A DNA stretch of 64,000 bases from CAWBCI01 sp963787195 (GTDB taxonomy: Bacteria; Bacteroidota; Bacteroidia; Bacteroidales; JAGOPY01), in contig CAWBCI010000055.1 in the NCBI GenBank assembly GCA_963787195.1, forward strand, positions 1 through 64,000, in the 5' to 3' direction. Position 1 is the stretch's first letter; each line of letters opens with the position of its first letter. The notes beneath the pieces are model-generated. The model had not been told where the DNA came from. It did no database searches and was given only the letters and a program-made list of their open reading frames with translations. This document shows, one piece after another, positions 25,699-34,875 of the stretch. The position numbers and the translations under genes are program-made.

Positions 25699-27132
25699 AT
25701 GCCCAAACTAAGAAATATCCTTATGGCTTTTTTCTTAATCGTTTCCAGGATAGCTGTTTCCGATGGTTACAAGGTCCCTCAATATGCCTATGGTCTGACG
25801 GCTTGTGATATTGATAATGATGGTGATATAGATATTGTGGTTGGAAGTGATAACCAGGGATTTGATACCTTAAGCATATTATTAAATGATGGATTTGGTC
25901 ACTTCACAATTTCTCATATAGCAAGATCTAACCACTCGAAAGTCTTTTGCTCTTGTGTGAACTCAGATGAATTACCCGATATCATAACACGCAATAGCAA
26001 TGATTCCGCCTGGGTATATTATCCAGGTTTGGAAGATGGAAATTTCGACGAAAGCCAAATAATTTATAAAGTTATGGGTGAGACCATCTATATGTGTAAC
26101 CTGGAAGAGGATAATTCACCGGATTTTATCAGTCATGACTGGGGTGTTACAGGTGCATTTGGTGTTCTGTACAATAATGGCTCCGGAATATTTACACATT
26201 ATGATATTTATTCATCAGATTCACCGGTTGTAGAACCTGATGTGGGAGATCTAAACGGGGACGGATTAATTGACATTTTAACATCGGATTATGGTGAAGG
26301 AGTTCTGATTTTTTATAATCTGGGTTACGATAACTTCGAACAACAACTTTTTGATGCAACTCCGGTTTCGAATACTTATATACTCGATTTTGACGGTGAT
26401 GAAACTAATGATCTTGGATTATTCCAGCATAGATACTTCCTGGGAGAGGTGTGTACATTAAAAATATTCATGAATCAATCGAATAATTTTATACTTACAG
26501 ATAGTGTTCTATTTCCAACGGGAACAATGATCAGGGAATTTGCCGATTTTAATAATGACAACTATCTTGATATTGCTTATATTCGGGGGGTTTGGGGAAT
26601 GGTGCCAATAGATTCCCTTTATATCGCCTTAAATAACCAGGACATGACGTTTTCACCTCCCGACCTCTATTCCGTAAACGTTCAGGGCTTACTTCAAGTA
26701 ATCTCGAAGGATTTTGACGGAAACGGTTACCTTGATTTTGCATATACTTATTTTGGAGCTGAAGACTCGGTAGTAGTGCTCTTCAATGATGGCACGGGTA
26801 AATTTCAGAACAATCCCCTAACCAGCATTAAAAGTCATGATGAAGAACAGATAAACATAAGCGTTTACCCCAATCCATTCAATTCCGTAACCCGAATCAG
26901 TTTCGAAGCCAAAACCGGGGTAACCTCGGGAATAAAAATCAACATCAGCGATTTAAACGGAAGGGCTGTAAAAGACTTTTCTGAAGCAGACCTTGGTAAA
27001 TCTGAATATCAATACCACATCATTTGGGATGGGAAAGACAATTCCGGAACTCCATGTTCACCTGGGATTTACCTTTTTAAATATCAGGATGGCAATGCCC
27101 TGGCAAGTGGCAGAATTATTTTGATGAAGTAG
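25699..27132 (+). CDS. secreted FG-GAP/VCBS-repeat-like protein with type A T9SS sorting domain
   Basis: A 477-residue protein. A hydrophobic N-terminus (I-L-M-A-F-F-L-I-V-S-R-I-A-V-S) acts as signal. Repeated calcium-binding-like segments follow: D-I-D-N-D-G-D-I-D-I-V-V-G (about residue 38), D-L-N-G-D-G-L-I-D-I-L (about 187), D-F-D-G-D-E (about 232), D-F-N-N-D-N-Y-L-D-I-A (about 285) and D-F-D-G-N-G-Y-L-D-F-A. This is the FG-GAP/VCBS beta-propeller pattern. The last 85 residues have Y-P-N-P-F-N and G-I-Y-L-F-K-Y, the T9SS type A C-terminal domain. The gene lies alone between direct and inverted repeats (see findings). No enzymatic domain is seen. Confidence 0.82.
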   Translation: MPKLRNILMAFFLIVSRIAVSDGYKVPQYAYGLTACDIDNDGDIDIVVGSDNQGFDTLSILLNDGFGHFTISHIARSNHSKVFCSCVNSDELPDIITRNSNDSAWVYYPGLEDGNFDESQIIYKVMGETIYMCNLEEDNSPDFISHDWGVTGAFGVLYNNGSGIFTHYDIYSSDSPVVEPDVGDLNGDGLIDILTSDYGEGVLIFYNLGYDNFEQQLFDATPVSNTYILDFDGDETNDLGLFQHRYFLGEVCTLKIFMNQSNNFILTDSVLFPTGTMIREFADFNNDNYLDIAYIRGVWGMVPIDSLYIALNNQDMTFSPPDLYSVNVQGLLQVISKDFDGNGYLDFAYTYFGAEDSVVVLFNDGTGKFQNNPLTSIKSHDEEQINISVYPNPFNSVTRISFEAKTGVTSGIKINISDLNGRAVKDFSEADLGKSEYQYHIIWDGKDNSGTPCSPGIYLFKYQDGNALASGRIILMK

Positions 27133-27260
27133 GGTTTTTAGGGTAGGATAGTAGGGACAGGTCGTGACCTGTCATTGGAAATTCCAAATAACAAAAAACA
27201 AAATCCAAATATTCAATTTGCAAAAAATTTAGCATATAAGTATCTTATAGTAAACATATT

Positions 27261-27553
27261 GCCATTCGCCACCGTCAGATCCCCGCGTTCGCGAGGATGA
27301 CGCAATCTGCATATTCAAGAAAAGCGGCGCGGCACTCCTTTTCTCCCCTGTCTCCTCTCCGATTTGGAGAGGGGAATAGGGGCCGGGGGTAAAGGGGTGA
27401 GGTCGTGTGCCGCGCCGCTTTTCCTAAAACATTCCAGTTCGTCATTCCGGCGCAGGCCGGAATCCGCCAGCGAGATGCAGAGAGGGATATTAGTTAGATG
27501 AAAGTGATTCAGTGAGCCGTGATTTGTGTAAGGCCGGGTGGCGACCCGGCCCT
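27261..27553. repeat. direct repeat B, with an enlarged hairpin loop
   Basis: Second copy of the 25246-25488 repeat. The loop of the central GC-rich hairpin (stems 27320-27335 and 27405-27422) is about 70 nt instead of about 20 and holds another palindromic element (CTCTCC-GATTT-GGAGAG core, followed by GGGGCCGGGGG). Confidence 0.9.
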
Positions 27554-27556
27554 AAC

Positions 27557-27581
27557 TTTGCATTTTGCACTTTGAACTTTG
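27557..27581. repeat. right arm of the 25-bp inverted repeat
   Basis: Exact reverse complement of 25050-25074; it lies immediately next to direct repeat B and the rnpB terminator. Confidence 0.9.
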
Positions 27582-27585
27582 CACT

Positions 27586-27618
27586 AAAAAACCCGGCCTC
27601 CAAGGGAGGCCGGGTTTT
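27586..27618 (-). terminator. intrinsic terminator of rnpB
   Basis: CCCGGCCTCC pairs with GGAGGCCGGG (loop AAG); in the minus-strand reading it is followed by six T's. It lies directly after the 3' end of the RNase P RNA. Confidence 0.85.
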
Positions 27619-28041
27619 CAGAGGCCGTTCTGTAAGCAGGATTCTGTCATGCAGGGCCATCGGCCCTGCATGCCCTGTCATTTATCTGGGATCACGGTCA
27701 CCCGTGACCTCAAGCAGCCTACCCGTCCTGGCAGCTTCCTTACGAAAGGACCGCTGCGGGCCGCAACGCGGGTTAAGCGTCTTTGCGACGGCTTAGCCCA
27801 TCCAGGACATATTTGGCCTTGCAACCCATAAGGTTTACCCGGATGCGGTGTCACCACTGCATCCCGTGAGCTCTTACCTCACGTTTTCACCCTTTCCCCG
27901 ACCAGGTCGGGGAGGTTATTTTCTGTGGCACTTGCTGTTTCCGGCCAGGCCGGAACCTTCCCGTTAGGAAGTATGGAGCCCTGTGTTGTCCCGACTTTCC
28001 TCCCCGCCCGAAGGCGGAGCGACAGGGCGAACTGCCTCTGA
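27619..28041 (-). ncRNA. rnpB: RNase P RNA, bacterial class A
   Basis: On the minus strand the 5' part has the universally conserved GAGGAAAGTC (about 28000) and the 3' part has ACAGAATCCTGCTTACAG (about 27630), the CR-I and CR-V signatures. The ends CAGAGGC (5') and GCCTCTG (3') form helix P1. Length is about 420 nt, normal for class A, and internal hairpins such as TAACCCGCGTTGCGG...CCGCAGCGG are evident. This ribozyme matures tRNA 5' ends with the RnpA protein. The ends are set by P1 and by the -7 element upstream, so they are accurate to a few bases. Confidence 0.95.
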
Positions 28042-28045
28042 ACCG

Positions 28046-28053
28046 CAAATTTA
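28046..28053 (-). promoter_or_regulatory. candidate -7 promoter element of rnpB
   Basis: Minus strand TAAATTTG, a perfect TAnnTTTG, placed so that transcription would begin at the P1 helix of the RNase P RNA. Confidence 0.55.
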
Positions 28054-28175
28054 CAATATTTTCCGCTGCCCGGCTTTAGCCGGGCCTAAGCATATTTCAT
28101 TCCCCGACAAAAAGAATTTGTAAATTTGCTGCCTGCCTGAAAAAAATTCGGGTTTGCCTCATTCTTTTTGTCAGC

Positions 28176-29513
28176 ATGAAAGACCTCAGCGTTGGAAAGG
28201 AAAGTAAACTTATCATGCAGTTCGCCACCCCTATGTTACTGGGAAACGTATTCCAGCAACTATATAATGTGGTCGACAGTATCGTCGTAGGCAACTTTAT
28301 CGGGAAAGAGGCCCTGGCCGCCGTCGGTTCATCCTTCCCCATCATCTTTACCCTTATTTCCCTGGTCATTGGAATTGCTACCGGTTCTACAATAATTATA
28401 GCTCAATATTTTGGTGCCAAGGATCTGGAAAAAGTGAGAAGAGCTATCGATACGCTCTTTATTTTTATGTTTTTCGCTTCTATCCTTGTGAGTGTCATTG
28501 GTATAACATTCAGTGAACAGATCTTCCGTCTTATCAGACTTCCTAAGGAAGTCATCCCCCTTGCGGTACAGTATTTTGATATTTATATGCTGGGAACTAT
28601 TATGTTTTTCGGATTTAACAGTACCAGTGCCATCCTTCGCGGATTGGGCGATTCCAAAACGCCTCTCTATTTCCTGATTATTGCCACTGTTTTAAATGTC
28701 ATCCTGGACCTGGTTTTCGTGATCGGTCTGCACTGGGGAGTAAGGGGAGTGGCTTTAGCTACCATAATCTCACAAGCCGTGGCATTAATTCTGGCTATTC
28801 TTTACCTGAACAGGTATCATGAGATTATCAACCTGAGCTGGAGGAAAATGTTTTTCGATTATCCCATCTTCAAGAAGGGAATGAAGATAGGCTTTCCTAT
28901 AGGTTTTCAGCAGTCATTCGTGGCCCTGGGCATGATGGCCATGTACTGGCTGGTGAACCGTTTTGGTACAAATACATCGGCGGCTTACAGCGTTGTCTTC
29001 CGGATCAATTCCTTTGCATCATTGCCGGCCATGAACTTTTCCAACGCCCTCTCGACCTTTGTTGGGCAAAACCTGGGAGCCAGGAAACCGGAAAGAGTGA
29101 GAAGGGGCCTTTTGGCAACTTTCAGCATGACTTCCATAATTTCTGTTTTAACATCTTTGCTGGCAATTTTATTCAGCGGCCCTATCATGCGCTTGTTTAC
29201 TCATGATGAATCCGTTATCGCTATCGGGAAGACTTATCTCCTGATAGTTCCGGCTTTTTACATAGTTTTTTCCACGATGTTTGTGGTAGGTGGTGTGATG
29301 AGAGGAGCCGGAGACACTTTCATCCCCATGCTGATAACCTTCATTTCACTATGGATCATTCGTATCCCGGTCTGTTATTATCTGAGTGAAAAGATGGGTT
29401 ATGTCGGCATATGGTGGGGAATCCCGATAGCCTGGTTCATCGGTCTTGTATTGTCATATATGTATTATCTCACAGGCAGATGGAAGAAAAAGGCCCTCAT
29501 TAAACAAAATTGA
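28176..29513 (+). CDS. MATE-family efflux transporter
   Basis: A 445-residue multidrug and toxin extrusion antiporter with twelve hydrophobic segments in two six-helix halves. The first half contains P-M-L-L-G-N-V-F-Q-Q-L-Y-N-V-V-D and the family segment V-G-N-F-I-G-K-E-A-L-A-A-V-G; the second half repeats it as G-F-Q-Q-S-F-V-A-L-G and F-V-G-Q-N-L-G-A-R-K-P-E-R. Inner membrane; sodium- or proton-driven export, substrate unknown. Transcribed alone, diverging from rnpB. TAAATTTG at 28121-28128 is a possible -7 element. Confidence 0.93.
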   Translation: MKDLSVGKESKLIMQFATPMLLGNVFQQLYNVVDSIVVGNFIGKEALAAVGSSFPIIFTLISLVIGIATGSTIIIAQYFGAKDLEKVRRAIDTLFIFMFFASILVSVIGITFSEQIFRLIRLPKEVIPLAVQYFDIYMLGTIMFFGFNSTSAILRGLGDSKTPLYFLIIATVLNVILDLVFVIGLHWGVRGVALATIISQAVALILAILYLNRYHEIINLSWRKMFFDYPIFKKGMKIGFPIGFQQSFVALGMMAMYWLVNRFGTNTSAAYSVVFRINSFASLPAMNFSNALSTFVGQNLGARKPERVRRGLLATFSMTSIISVLTSLLAILFSGPIMRLFTHDESVIAIGKTYLLIVPAFYIVFSTMFVVGGVMRGAGDTFIPMLITFISLWIIRIPVCYYLSEKMGYVGIWWGIPIAWFIGLVLSYMYYLTGRWKKKALIKQN

Positions 29514-29569
29514 GAGAATAAAATTCGGAAGATATGCCGACTCTTAAATCATCTTTCCGCAGATAATCT

Positions 29570-31243
29570 TTATTTTAACATCAATACTGTTCCCTTTACC
29601 TCATAGGTTTGAAGCTGGTTTTTATCATCGGGGGCATCATAAATTATCTTGTAGACAAAAATACCGGCGGGACATAGTTTGCCGGAGATTTTTCCATCCC
29701 AACCTTCATTATAATCGGTGGTGGAAAAAATCTTTTGTCCCCAGCGATTATAAATCAGCATGCTATAGGATGATATCCGGGGATAACTTAAAACAGGCTT
29801 GAATGAGTCATTCAATCCATCTTGATCGGGACTGAATGCATTCGGCATCCAAAAATGAGATTCCGGGGGCTTAACTGTATGAATCCGGATCTCATCGTAA
29901 GCGCTGCATCCATTCACTGTAACCCACACTGAAACAATGGTATCACTGAAAATATCCTTTATAATTATTGAAGAAAGTGTATCCCCGTTCGACCATGCGT
30001 AATGCGCATCCGGGCCATTATTGGCCGAGAGGCTTAATGAAGAGTAATAATCCACCGTGGTGTCATTACCTATAAATACTTCAGGCTCGTTGGAAACTAT
30101 TATTGTATGTGATGCAAAACTGGTATATCCCCCCTCGAATATAGCCGTATCGCTTATAAGGTAAGTTCCCGCAATATCATAGCTATAGGAAGAGGTCCAA
30201 CCGGTGGAAGTCTCCCCATTGCCCCAATCCCATTTGGTTTGCAGGGGTAAAACCTGGGAATCCGGACAGGATGTGAGGCTCGTAGTGCAATTAAAGGTAT
30301 CCTTCACACATATATGATCCGGTAAAACCAGGAAATCAATTGCAGGTTCAGCAATACTGACTTGTTTGACCACTGTGTCCTTGCAACCGTCGCTAAATTC
30401 CGAGTAAAGACTAATATCATAAGAGTCCGGATAGCTATATACATGAGTGCCATTTGTATCTGATGATGTTGAGCCATCTCCCCAGTCCCAGGTCCATGAA
30501 TTTAGCAGGGCAGTTGCACCCGGACAATCCGGATCTTCCAGCTGGCAAGACACCTCATCTCCCATACAAAACTGATCTCCTAATATGTTAAAATCCACAA
30601 AAGGTTCATAGACAAAATCGCTCACAACCATATTGTAAGAAGAATAAGTATAGAAGCCGACTTTAGCGGGAGAAAAACAGCCAGGGATTTCGAACAGGAG
30701 TGAATCATTCAGTAGAACAGTAATCCTGGATTGGGATATATCCAATTCGAAATTATAATTGGTACCTATTTCCCATCCATAGCTACTTCCATGTTTCATT
30801 CCAAGTATATTTATTTTGGAATCACTTTGATAATTATTATGCCCCCAAAAATACTTCTCTGTCTCGTCAGTCGGCACAGTGCCGTTATATTTGCTGAGAG
30901 TAAAGCCTGCCAAACCGTTATATTGATTATTTTCTGAGAAGCCACTGGTCTTTTTCCAGTCCAGCAAGAAAAAATTATAGCTATCCGGGGGGGCGATTCC
31001 CTGGGGATTGTGGTATCCAAACACAAAGCCTACGAAATCATTATCCCCGTATGGAAGCATTCTCATAGTAAAGTTGATCTTCACGTTGAAAAAGATCTGG
31101 TCACTCACAAAGAAACTGGGTCTGCCGGGGATAAATTCGGGAGTTTGTTGAACTGTGGAGTCGGTTAGTATCGTCCAATGGGAAGGCGGTGTTCCTTTTT
31201 CAGACCAGGTGTTAAAATTTGCTTTTACCTTGCATTGCCCCAA
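29570..31243 (-). CDS. PKD-domain protein with type B T9SS (CHU_C) sorting domain; N-terminus uncertain
   Basis: A 557-residue frame. Residues about 1-190 resemble a concanavalin-like beta-sandwich of the thrombospondin C-terminal type (G-F-V-F-G-Y-H-N-P, F-F-L-L-D-W-K). Two PKD-like domains follow (W-T-W-D-W-G-D-G-S-T-S about residue 255; T-K-W-D-W-G-N-G-E-T-S about 340). The last 90 residues are the gliding-motility CHU_C domain (M-P-N-A-F-S-P-D-Q-D-G-L-N-D, I-Y-N-R-W-G-Q-K-I-F). The only in-frame starts are TTG/CTG codons, and no signal peptide is present. A signal-like stretch (F-S-F-L-L-I-S-A-N-C-A) occurs just upstream in another frame, which hints at a frameshift. Confidence 0.75.
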   Translation of the reverse strand: MGQCKVKANFNTWSEKGTPPSHWTILTDSTVQQTPEFIPGRPSFFVSDQIFFNVKINFTMRMLPYGDNDFVGFVFGYHNPQGIAPPDSYNFFLLDWKKTSGFSENNQYNGLAGFTLSKYNGTVPTDETEKYFWGHNNYQSDSKINILGMKHGSSYGWEIGTNYNFELDISQSRITVLLNDSLLFEIPGCFSPAKVGFYTYSSYNMVVSDFVYEPFVDFNILGDQFCMGDEVSCQLEDPDCPGATALLNSWTWDWGDGSTSSDTNGTHVYSYPDSYDISLYSEFSDGCKDTVVKQVSIAEPAIDFLVLPDHICVKDTFNCTTSLTSCPDSQVLPLQTKWDWGNGETSTGWTSSYSYDIAGTYLISDTAIFEGGYTSFASHTIIVSNEPEVFIGNDTTVDYYSSLSLSANNGPDAHYAWSNGDTLSSIIIKDIFSDTIVSVWVTVNGCSAYDEIRIHTVKPPESHFWMPNAFSPDQDGLNDSFKPVLSYPRISSYSMLIYNRWGQKIFSTTDYNEGWDGKISGKLCPAGIFVYKIIYDAPDDKNQLQTYEVKGTVLMLK

Positions 31244-31448
31244 AAGCTCGTTCAGTGGGTTAATAACTAAGCGCAGTTAGCAGAAATAAGTAAAAAAGAA
31301 AATGGCCCCGATGCTTTCAAAATATTATTTTGGGTTGGTCAATAAATACTGGTATTTTATAAATTTAGTGAGATGATTATAAACAAGCAATGTAGGAATA
31401 AGATAAAGGTTATATCCAATAAGATATAAGGCAAATTATCAAAATATC

Positions 31449-32345
31449 TTACCAATATTCATATTCATAAATTAAAGCATAATAATAAAAAGATTCGGAA
31501 TTGACTATGCGCGTTCTCACGCGGGTAAGTTCGGGGTTTCCATCCGGATCATAATCCCTGAGGATTTCATGATTCAACAGATCCATCATATTCGTTTCGG
31601 TTTGCCGTATGATCTGCCCCTTATCATCATATTCCAGTTGGGTTGTGTTTTTACGGACAGTGTTTTCCTCAGTTATCACCGAAGTCCGTCCGTCTGGGTT
31701 TTCTTCAAAAACACTCTTTTCAACCGGGCGCTCATTTTCATCATATTTAATATCTGTTTTCCTGTGCCCGTTGGGATGATAAGTTGTATAACGGCTGAAA
31801 GTTTCCCCGTCTTCAGATGACCAAACCGAGGAAGATATCAAATTACCCTCATCGTCATATTCATTTTCATGTTTATAAACCAGTTCCCCCTCTTCATTCA
31901 ATTTTTCAAACATCAAGAGCTTATCTTCCGAGTATGTATATTTTTCAGTGCTTTCAACAATATTTTCATCATCGATGAGCTTCTTCTCAGCTAATTTTCC
32001 ATTTTCATAATTATATTGAAGGATATCTACGGAACCATCGAGGTAATGAACTGTTTCAGAGATAATATTTCCATCATCTCCCCACTCTATGGTCTTTTTC
32101 TCCAGTATTTCACCCATATCATCATAAATAAAAATCCCCGAAAGTTTCCCATCAGCATTGTAGGAATACTCATTTTTCTCGGTCATCAGGCCATCTGATT
32201 CATATTGAACTTCAAGTGTCGGATTGCCCTTATCATCATATTCATAATGACTCTGCAACATGCCTTCCTCTATGCCCGGAATCAGATCTTCCTCCGGATC
32301 TATTTCTACCCGGTAAATCTTTTCGGATTTAATTTTTTTTGCCAT
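31449..32345 (-). CDS. YD-repeat-like protein of unknown function
   Basis: A 298-residue acidic protein without a signal peptide or membrane segment. It is built from about ten repeats of roughly 20-25 residues with patterns such as Y-E-Y-D-D-K-G-N-P-T-L-E, Y-S-Y-N-A-D-G-K-L-S-G, Y-D-D-E-G-N-L-I-S-S and L-E-Y-D-D-K-G-Q-I-I-R. This resembles RHS/YD repeats, but there is no RHS core or toxin domain. The start M-A-K-K-I-K-S-E-K follows a short AT-rich leader. It stands alone between the CHU_C gene (same strand, 205 bp away) and a divergent peptidase. I do not recognise a specific family and assign no function. Confidence 0.6.
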   Translation of the reverse strand: MAKKIKSEKIYRVEIDPEEDLIPGIEEGMLQSHYEYDDKGNPTLEVQYESDGLMTEKNEYSYNADGKLSGIFIYDDMGEILEKKTIEWGDDGNIISETVHYLDGSVDILQYNYENGKLAEKKLIDDENIVESTEKYTYSEDKLLMFEKLNEEGELVYKHENEYDDEGNLISSSVWSSEDGETFSRYTTYHPNGHRKTDIKYDENERPVEKSVFEENPDGRTSVITEENTVRKNTTQLEYDDKGQIIRQTETNMMDLLNHEILRDYDPDGNPELTRVRTRIVNSESFYYYALIYEYEYW

Positions 32346-32743
32346 AAGAATATTTTTTAATGAATCTGATTGAAAAACAGCATTTAAGTATAATTTCCAT
32401 AAATATAATCTTCTCTAAAAGTTTTCAAAAGTACATCCTTCTGCCGAAAATCTTCCGGAAATCTTAGTGAAACTTAAATTTTATGAACATGTGATATAAA
32501 ATTTTTAGTTGAACAATCCCGACTTAGTCGGAGGGTATGATACCCAGTTTCTTAAGGACGGAATTAGAGTCTGTGGCTTGGCCAGGGGTTCATACCCGTG
32601 ATTTAATAAATTTTTATCCTGAAATTCAAAACATATATAGATCCTTTTCATAAGTTTTTTGGAAAACTTGTTAAAATGTCTAAATTTGTAATCATTGCAG
32701 CCGGAATTCTTGTACAATTATTAATTTCTATAATCCTTCCCCT
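32346..32743. other. intergenic region upstream of the S9 peptidase
   Basis: Nearly 400 bp between divergent genes. It contains an 8-bp inverted repeat, GGGTATGA (about 32533) and TCATACCC (about 32590), around a GC-richer 50-bp segment that looks like an intergenic repeat, then the peptidase promoter at 32658-32688. No gene is supported. Confidence 0.5.
32658..32688 (+). promoter_or_regulatory. promoter of the S9 peptidase gene
   Basis: TTTG (32658-32661), 19 nt, TAAATTTG (32681-32688): a full match to the Bacteroidota -33/-7 consensus, 55 bp before the start codon. Confidence 0.75.
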
Positions 32744-34864
32744 ATGAAAAAAACAAAACTCTTATTAATTGTTACTTCAATAGTAATTATTTCAGGATGT
32801 ATGAATGAAAACAAGTTGAAATACCCCGAAGCAAGGAAAGTTGATCAGACAGATACCTATTTCGGAACAGAGGTGAAAGATCCTTACCGCTGGCTGGAAG
32901 ATGATAATTCCAAAGAAACCGAAGCCTGGGTCAAGGCCGAGAACGAACTTACCAGCTCTTATCTGGCAAAGATCCCCTTTCGTGACAAGATCCGGGAAAG
33001 GTTGACCAAGATATGGGATTATCCAAGGGTATCAGCTCCTTTTGAAAGAGGAGGACATTATTTTTTGTTCCGGAACAACGGTTTACAGAATCAGGATGTA
33101 GTTTATATGAAAAATAGCCTGGAAGGGGAAGAAAAAATGATCCTGGACCCAAATACGCTTTCTGAGGACGGGACTGTTTCGATGACCGTGTTTTCTCCTT
33201 CGAGGGACGGAAAATATATTGGCTACGGGGTATCCAGGGGAGGTTCCGACTGGAACGAGTTTTATATCAAGGATCTGGAATCCGGAAATGATTTGGTGGA
33301 TCATCTTCAATGGATTAAGTTTTCGGGCATGGCATGGTATAAAGATGGATTTTTTTATACCCGTTTCCCAAAGCCAACAGAAGGGGCGGAGCTTTCCGGG
33401 GAAAATACAAATGGAAGTCTTTATTACCATAAAGTTGGTGAACCCCAGGATAAGGACCTGATGATTTACAAAGATCCGTCTCATCCCGAAAGGATGTTTT
33501 CAGCACAGGTGACAGATGATAATAAATATCTGATAATGTATGCGACTGAATCCACAAATGGGAATGCTTTGTATGTCAAGGACCTGGAAAAGAAGAATTC
33601 AGACTTTGTGGAACTTGTCGGAACTTTTGATCAGAATTACAACGTGATAGAGCATTTTGACGGAAAGCTTTACATCATGACAGATTCAGGGGCCCCCAAA
33701 TTTCATCTGCTGGCCGCTGATATGAAGAATCCCGACAGGGAAGCCTGGATAGAAGTGATCCCGGAAAAGGAAAACGTAATGACCAGCGTATCGATAGTAG
33801 GAGGCAAGTTAATTACTGAGTATATGAAGGATGCCCGGAGTGAAGTAGAAGTTTTTGACCCTGCCGGCAAGTATCTTTATAATATCGACCTTCCAATTTT
33901 AGGCTCGGTTTCAGGTTTTGGCGGAAAAGCAGAAGACCAGATCACATTTTATACTATTACATCTTTTACAAATCCTTCCATAGTATATAAGTATGATGTG
34001 GCCAATAACACTTCGGAAGAATACAGCCGGTCTAAAATTGATTTCGACACGGATAAATACCAGGCTGACCAGGTTTTTTATACCAGCAAGGATGGTACGA
34101 AAATACCTATGTTTCTGGTTCATAAGAAAGGAATCAAGCTTGATGGAAATAACCCGGCCCTGCTTTATGGTTATGGCGGTTTCAACATTTCACTGACCCC
34201 CCGTTTTAGTATTACCAGGCTCGTTTTGCTTGAAAACGGATTTGTAGTTGCCATTGCGAACCTTCGCGGAGGCGGTGAATACGGAGAAAGCTGGCATAAA
34301 GCCGGTACCCTTTATAACAAGCAGAATGTTTTTGATGATTTCATAGCAGCGGCCGAATATTTGATCGACAATAAATATACATCCAGTAAAAAGCTCGCAA
34401 TTGAAGGCGGGTCGAATGGAGGATTGCTGATTGGTGCGGTGGTGAACCAGCGTCCGGATCTTTTTCGTGTAGCTCTGCCCGAGGTCGGTGTGATGGACAT
34501 GCTCCGTTATCATTTATTCACCATTGGAAAGCATTGGGCATCCGACTATGGCACTTCGGAAGACAGCGCTGCCATGTTCAAGTATCTTTATGCATACTCA
34601 CCATTGCATAATATTAAGCCCGGGCTGAATTATCCGGCTATCATGGCCACAACAGCCGATCATGATGACCGGGTGGTGCCGGCACATACTTTTAAATATA
34701 TCGCCACCTTACAAGCTACTTATAAAGGTAATAACCCGATCCTGGTGCGTATCGAAACAAGCGCGGGCCATGGGGCAGGGACTCCCACATCCAAGATCAT
34801 TGACGAGTATGCCGATCTTTGGTCATTCGTGATGTATAATATGAATGTAAAACCGAGCTATTAA
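32744..34864 (+). CDS. prolyl oligopeptidase (S9A), lipoprotein
   Basis: A 706-residue serine peptidase that cleaves after proline in short peptides. The N-terminus is a lipoprotein signal (I-V-I-I-S-G-C, Cys about residue 19), so it is exported and anchored. The family segment D-P-Y-R-W-L-E-D-D (about 46) starts the mature protein, followed by the seven-bladed propeller. The C-terminal hydrolase domain has the nucleophile motif G-G-S-N-G-G-L-L (about 548), Asp in D-H-D-D-R-V-V-P (about 640) and His in S-A-G-H-G-A-G (about 674). Length and triad are complete. It is monocistronic, with a strong promoter and its own terminator. Confidence 0.95.
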   Translation: MKKTKLLLIVTSIVIISGCMNENKLKYPEARKVDQTDTYFGTEVKDPYRWLEDDNSKETEAWVKAENELTSSYLAKIPFRDKIRERLTKIWDYPRVSAPFERGGHYFLFRNNGLQNQDVVYMKNSLEGEEKMILDPNTLSEDGTVSMTVFSPSRDGKYIGYGVSRGGSDWNEFYIKDLESGNDLVDHLQWIKFSGMAWYKDGFFYTRFPKPTEGAELSGENTNGSLYYHKVGEPQDKDLMIYKDPSHPERMFSAQVTDDNKYLIMYATESTNGNALYVKDLEKKNSDFVELVGTFDQNYNVIEHFDGKLYIMTDSGAPKFHLLAADMKNPDREAWIEVIPEKENVMTSVSIVGGKLITEYMKDARSEVEVFDPAGKYLYNIDLPILGSVSGFGGKAEDQITFYTITSFTNPSIVYKYDVANNTSEEYSRSKIDFDTDKYQADQVFYTSKDGTKIPMFLVHKKGIKLDGNNPALLYGYGGFNISLTPRFSITRLVLLENGFVVAIANLRGGGEYGESWHKAGTLYNKQNVFDDFIAAAEYLIDNKYTSSKKLAIEGGSNGGLLIGAVVNQRPDLFRVALPEVGVMDMLRYHLFTIGKHWASDYGTSEDSAAMFKYLYAYSPLHNIKPGLNYPAIMATTADHDDRVVPAHTFKYIATLQATYKGNNPILVRIETSAGHGAGTPTSKIIDEYADLWSFVMYNMNVKPSY

Positions 34865-34875
34865 TATTCATTTGA

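Noticed and set aside
27490..27831. Three open frames around 27.5-27.8 kb
   Set aside because: They overlap the RNase P RNA and its terminator on both strands and have no family features.
32505..32717. A 70-codon minus-strand frame and a possible tRNA-like T-arm (GGTTCATACCC, about 32588)
   Set aside because: The frame covers the S9 promoter and has no family features; the T-arm lacks the TTCRAnTCC pattern and there is no anticodon arm or acceptor stem.
34190..34513. Long minus-strand frames within the S9 peptidase gene, like many within dnaE and gyrB
   Set aside because: They are antisense shadows of clear genes with intact catalytic motifs.
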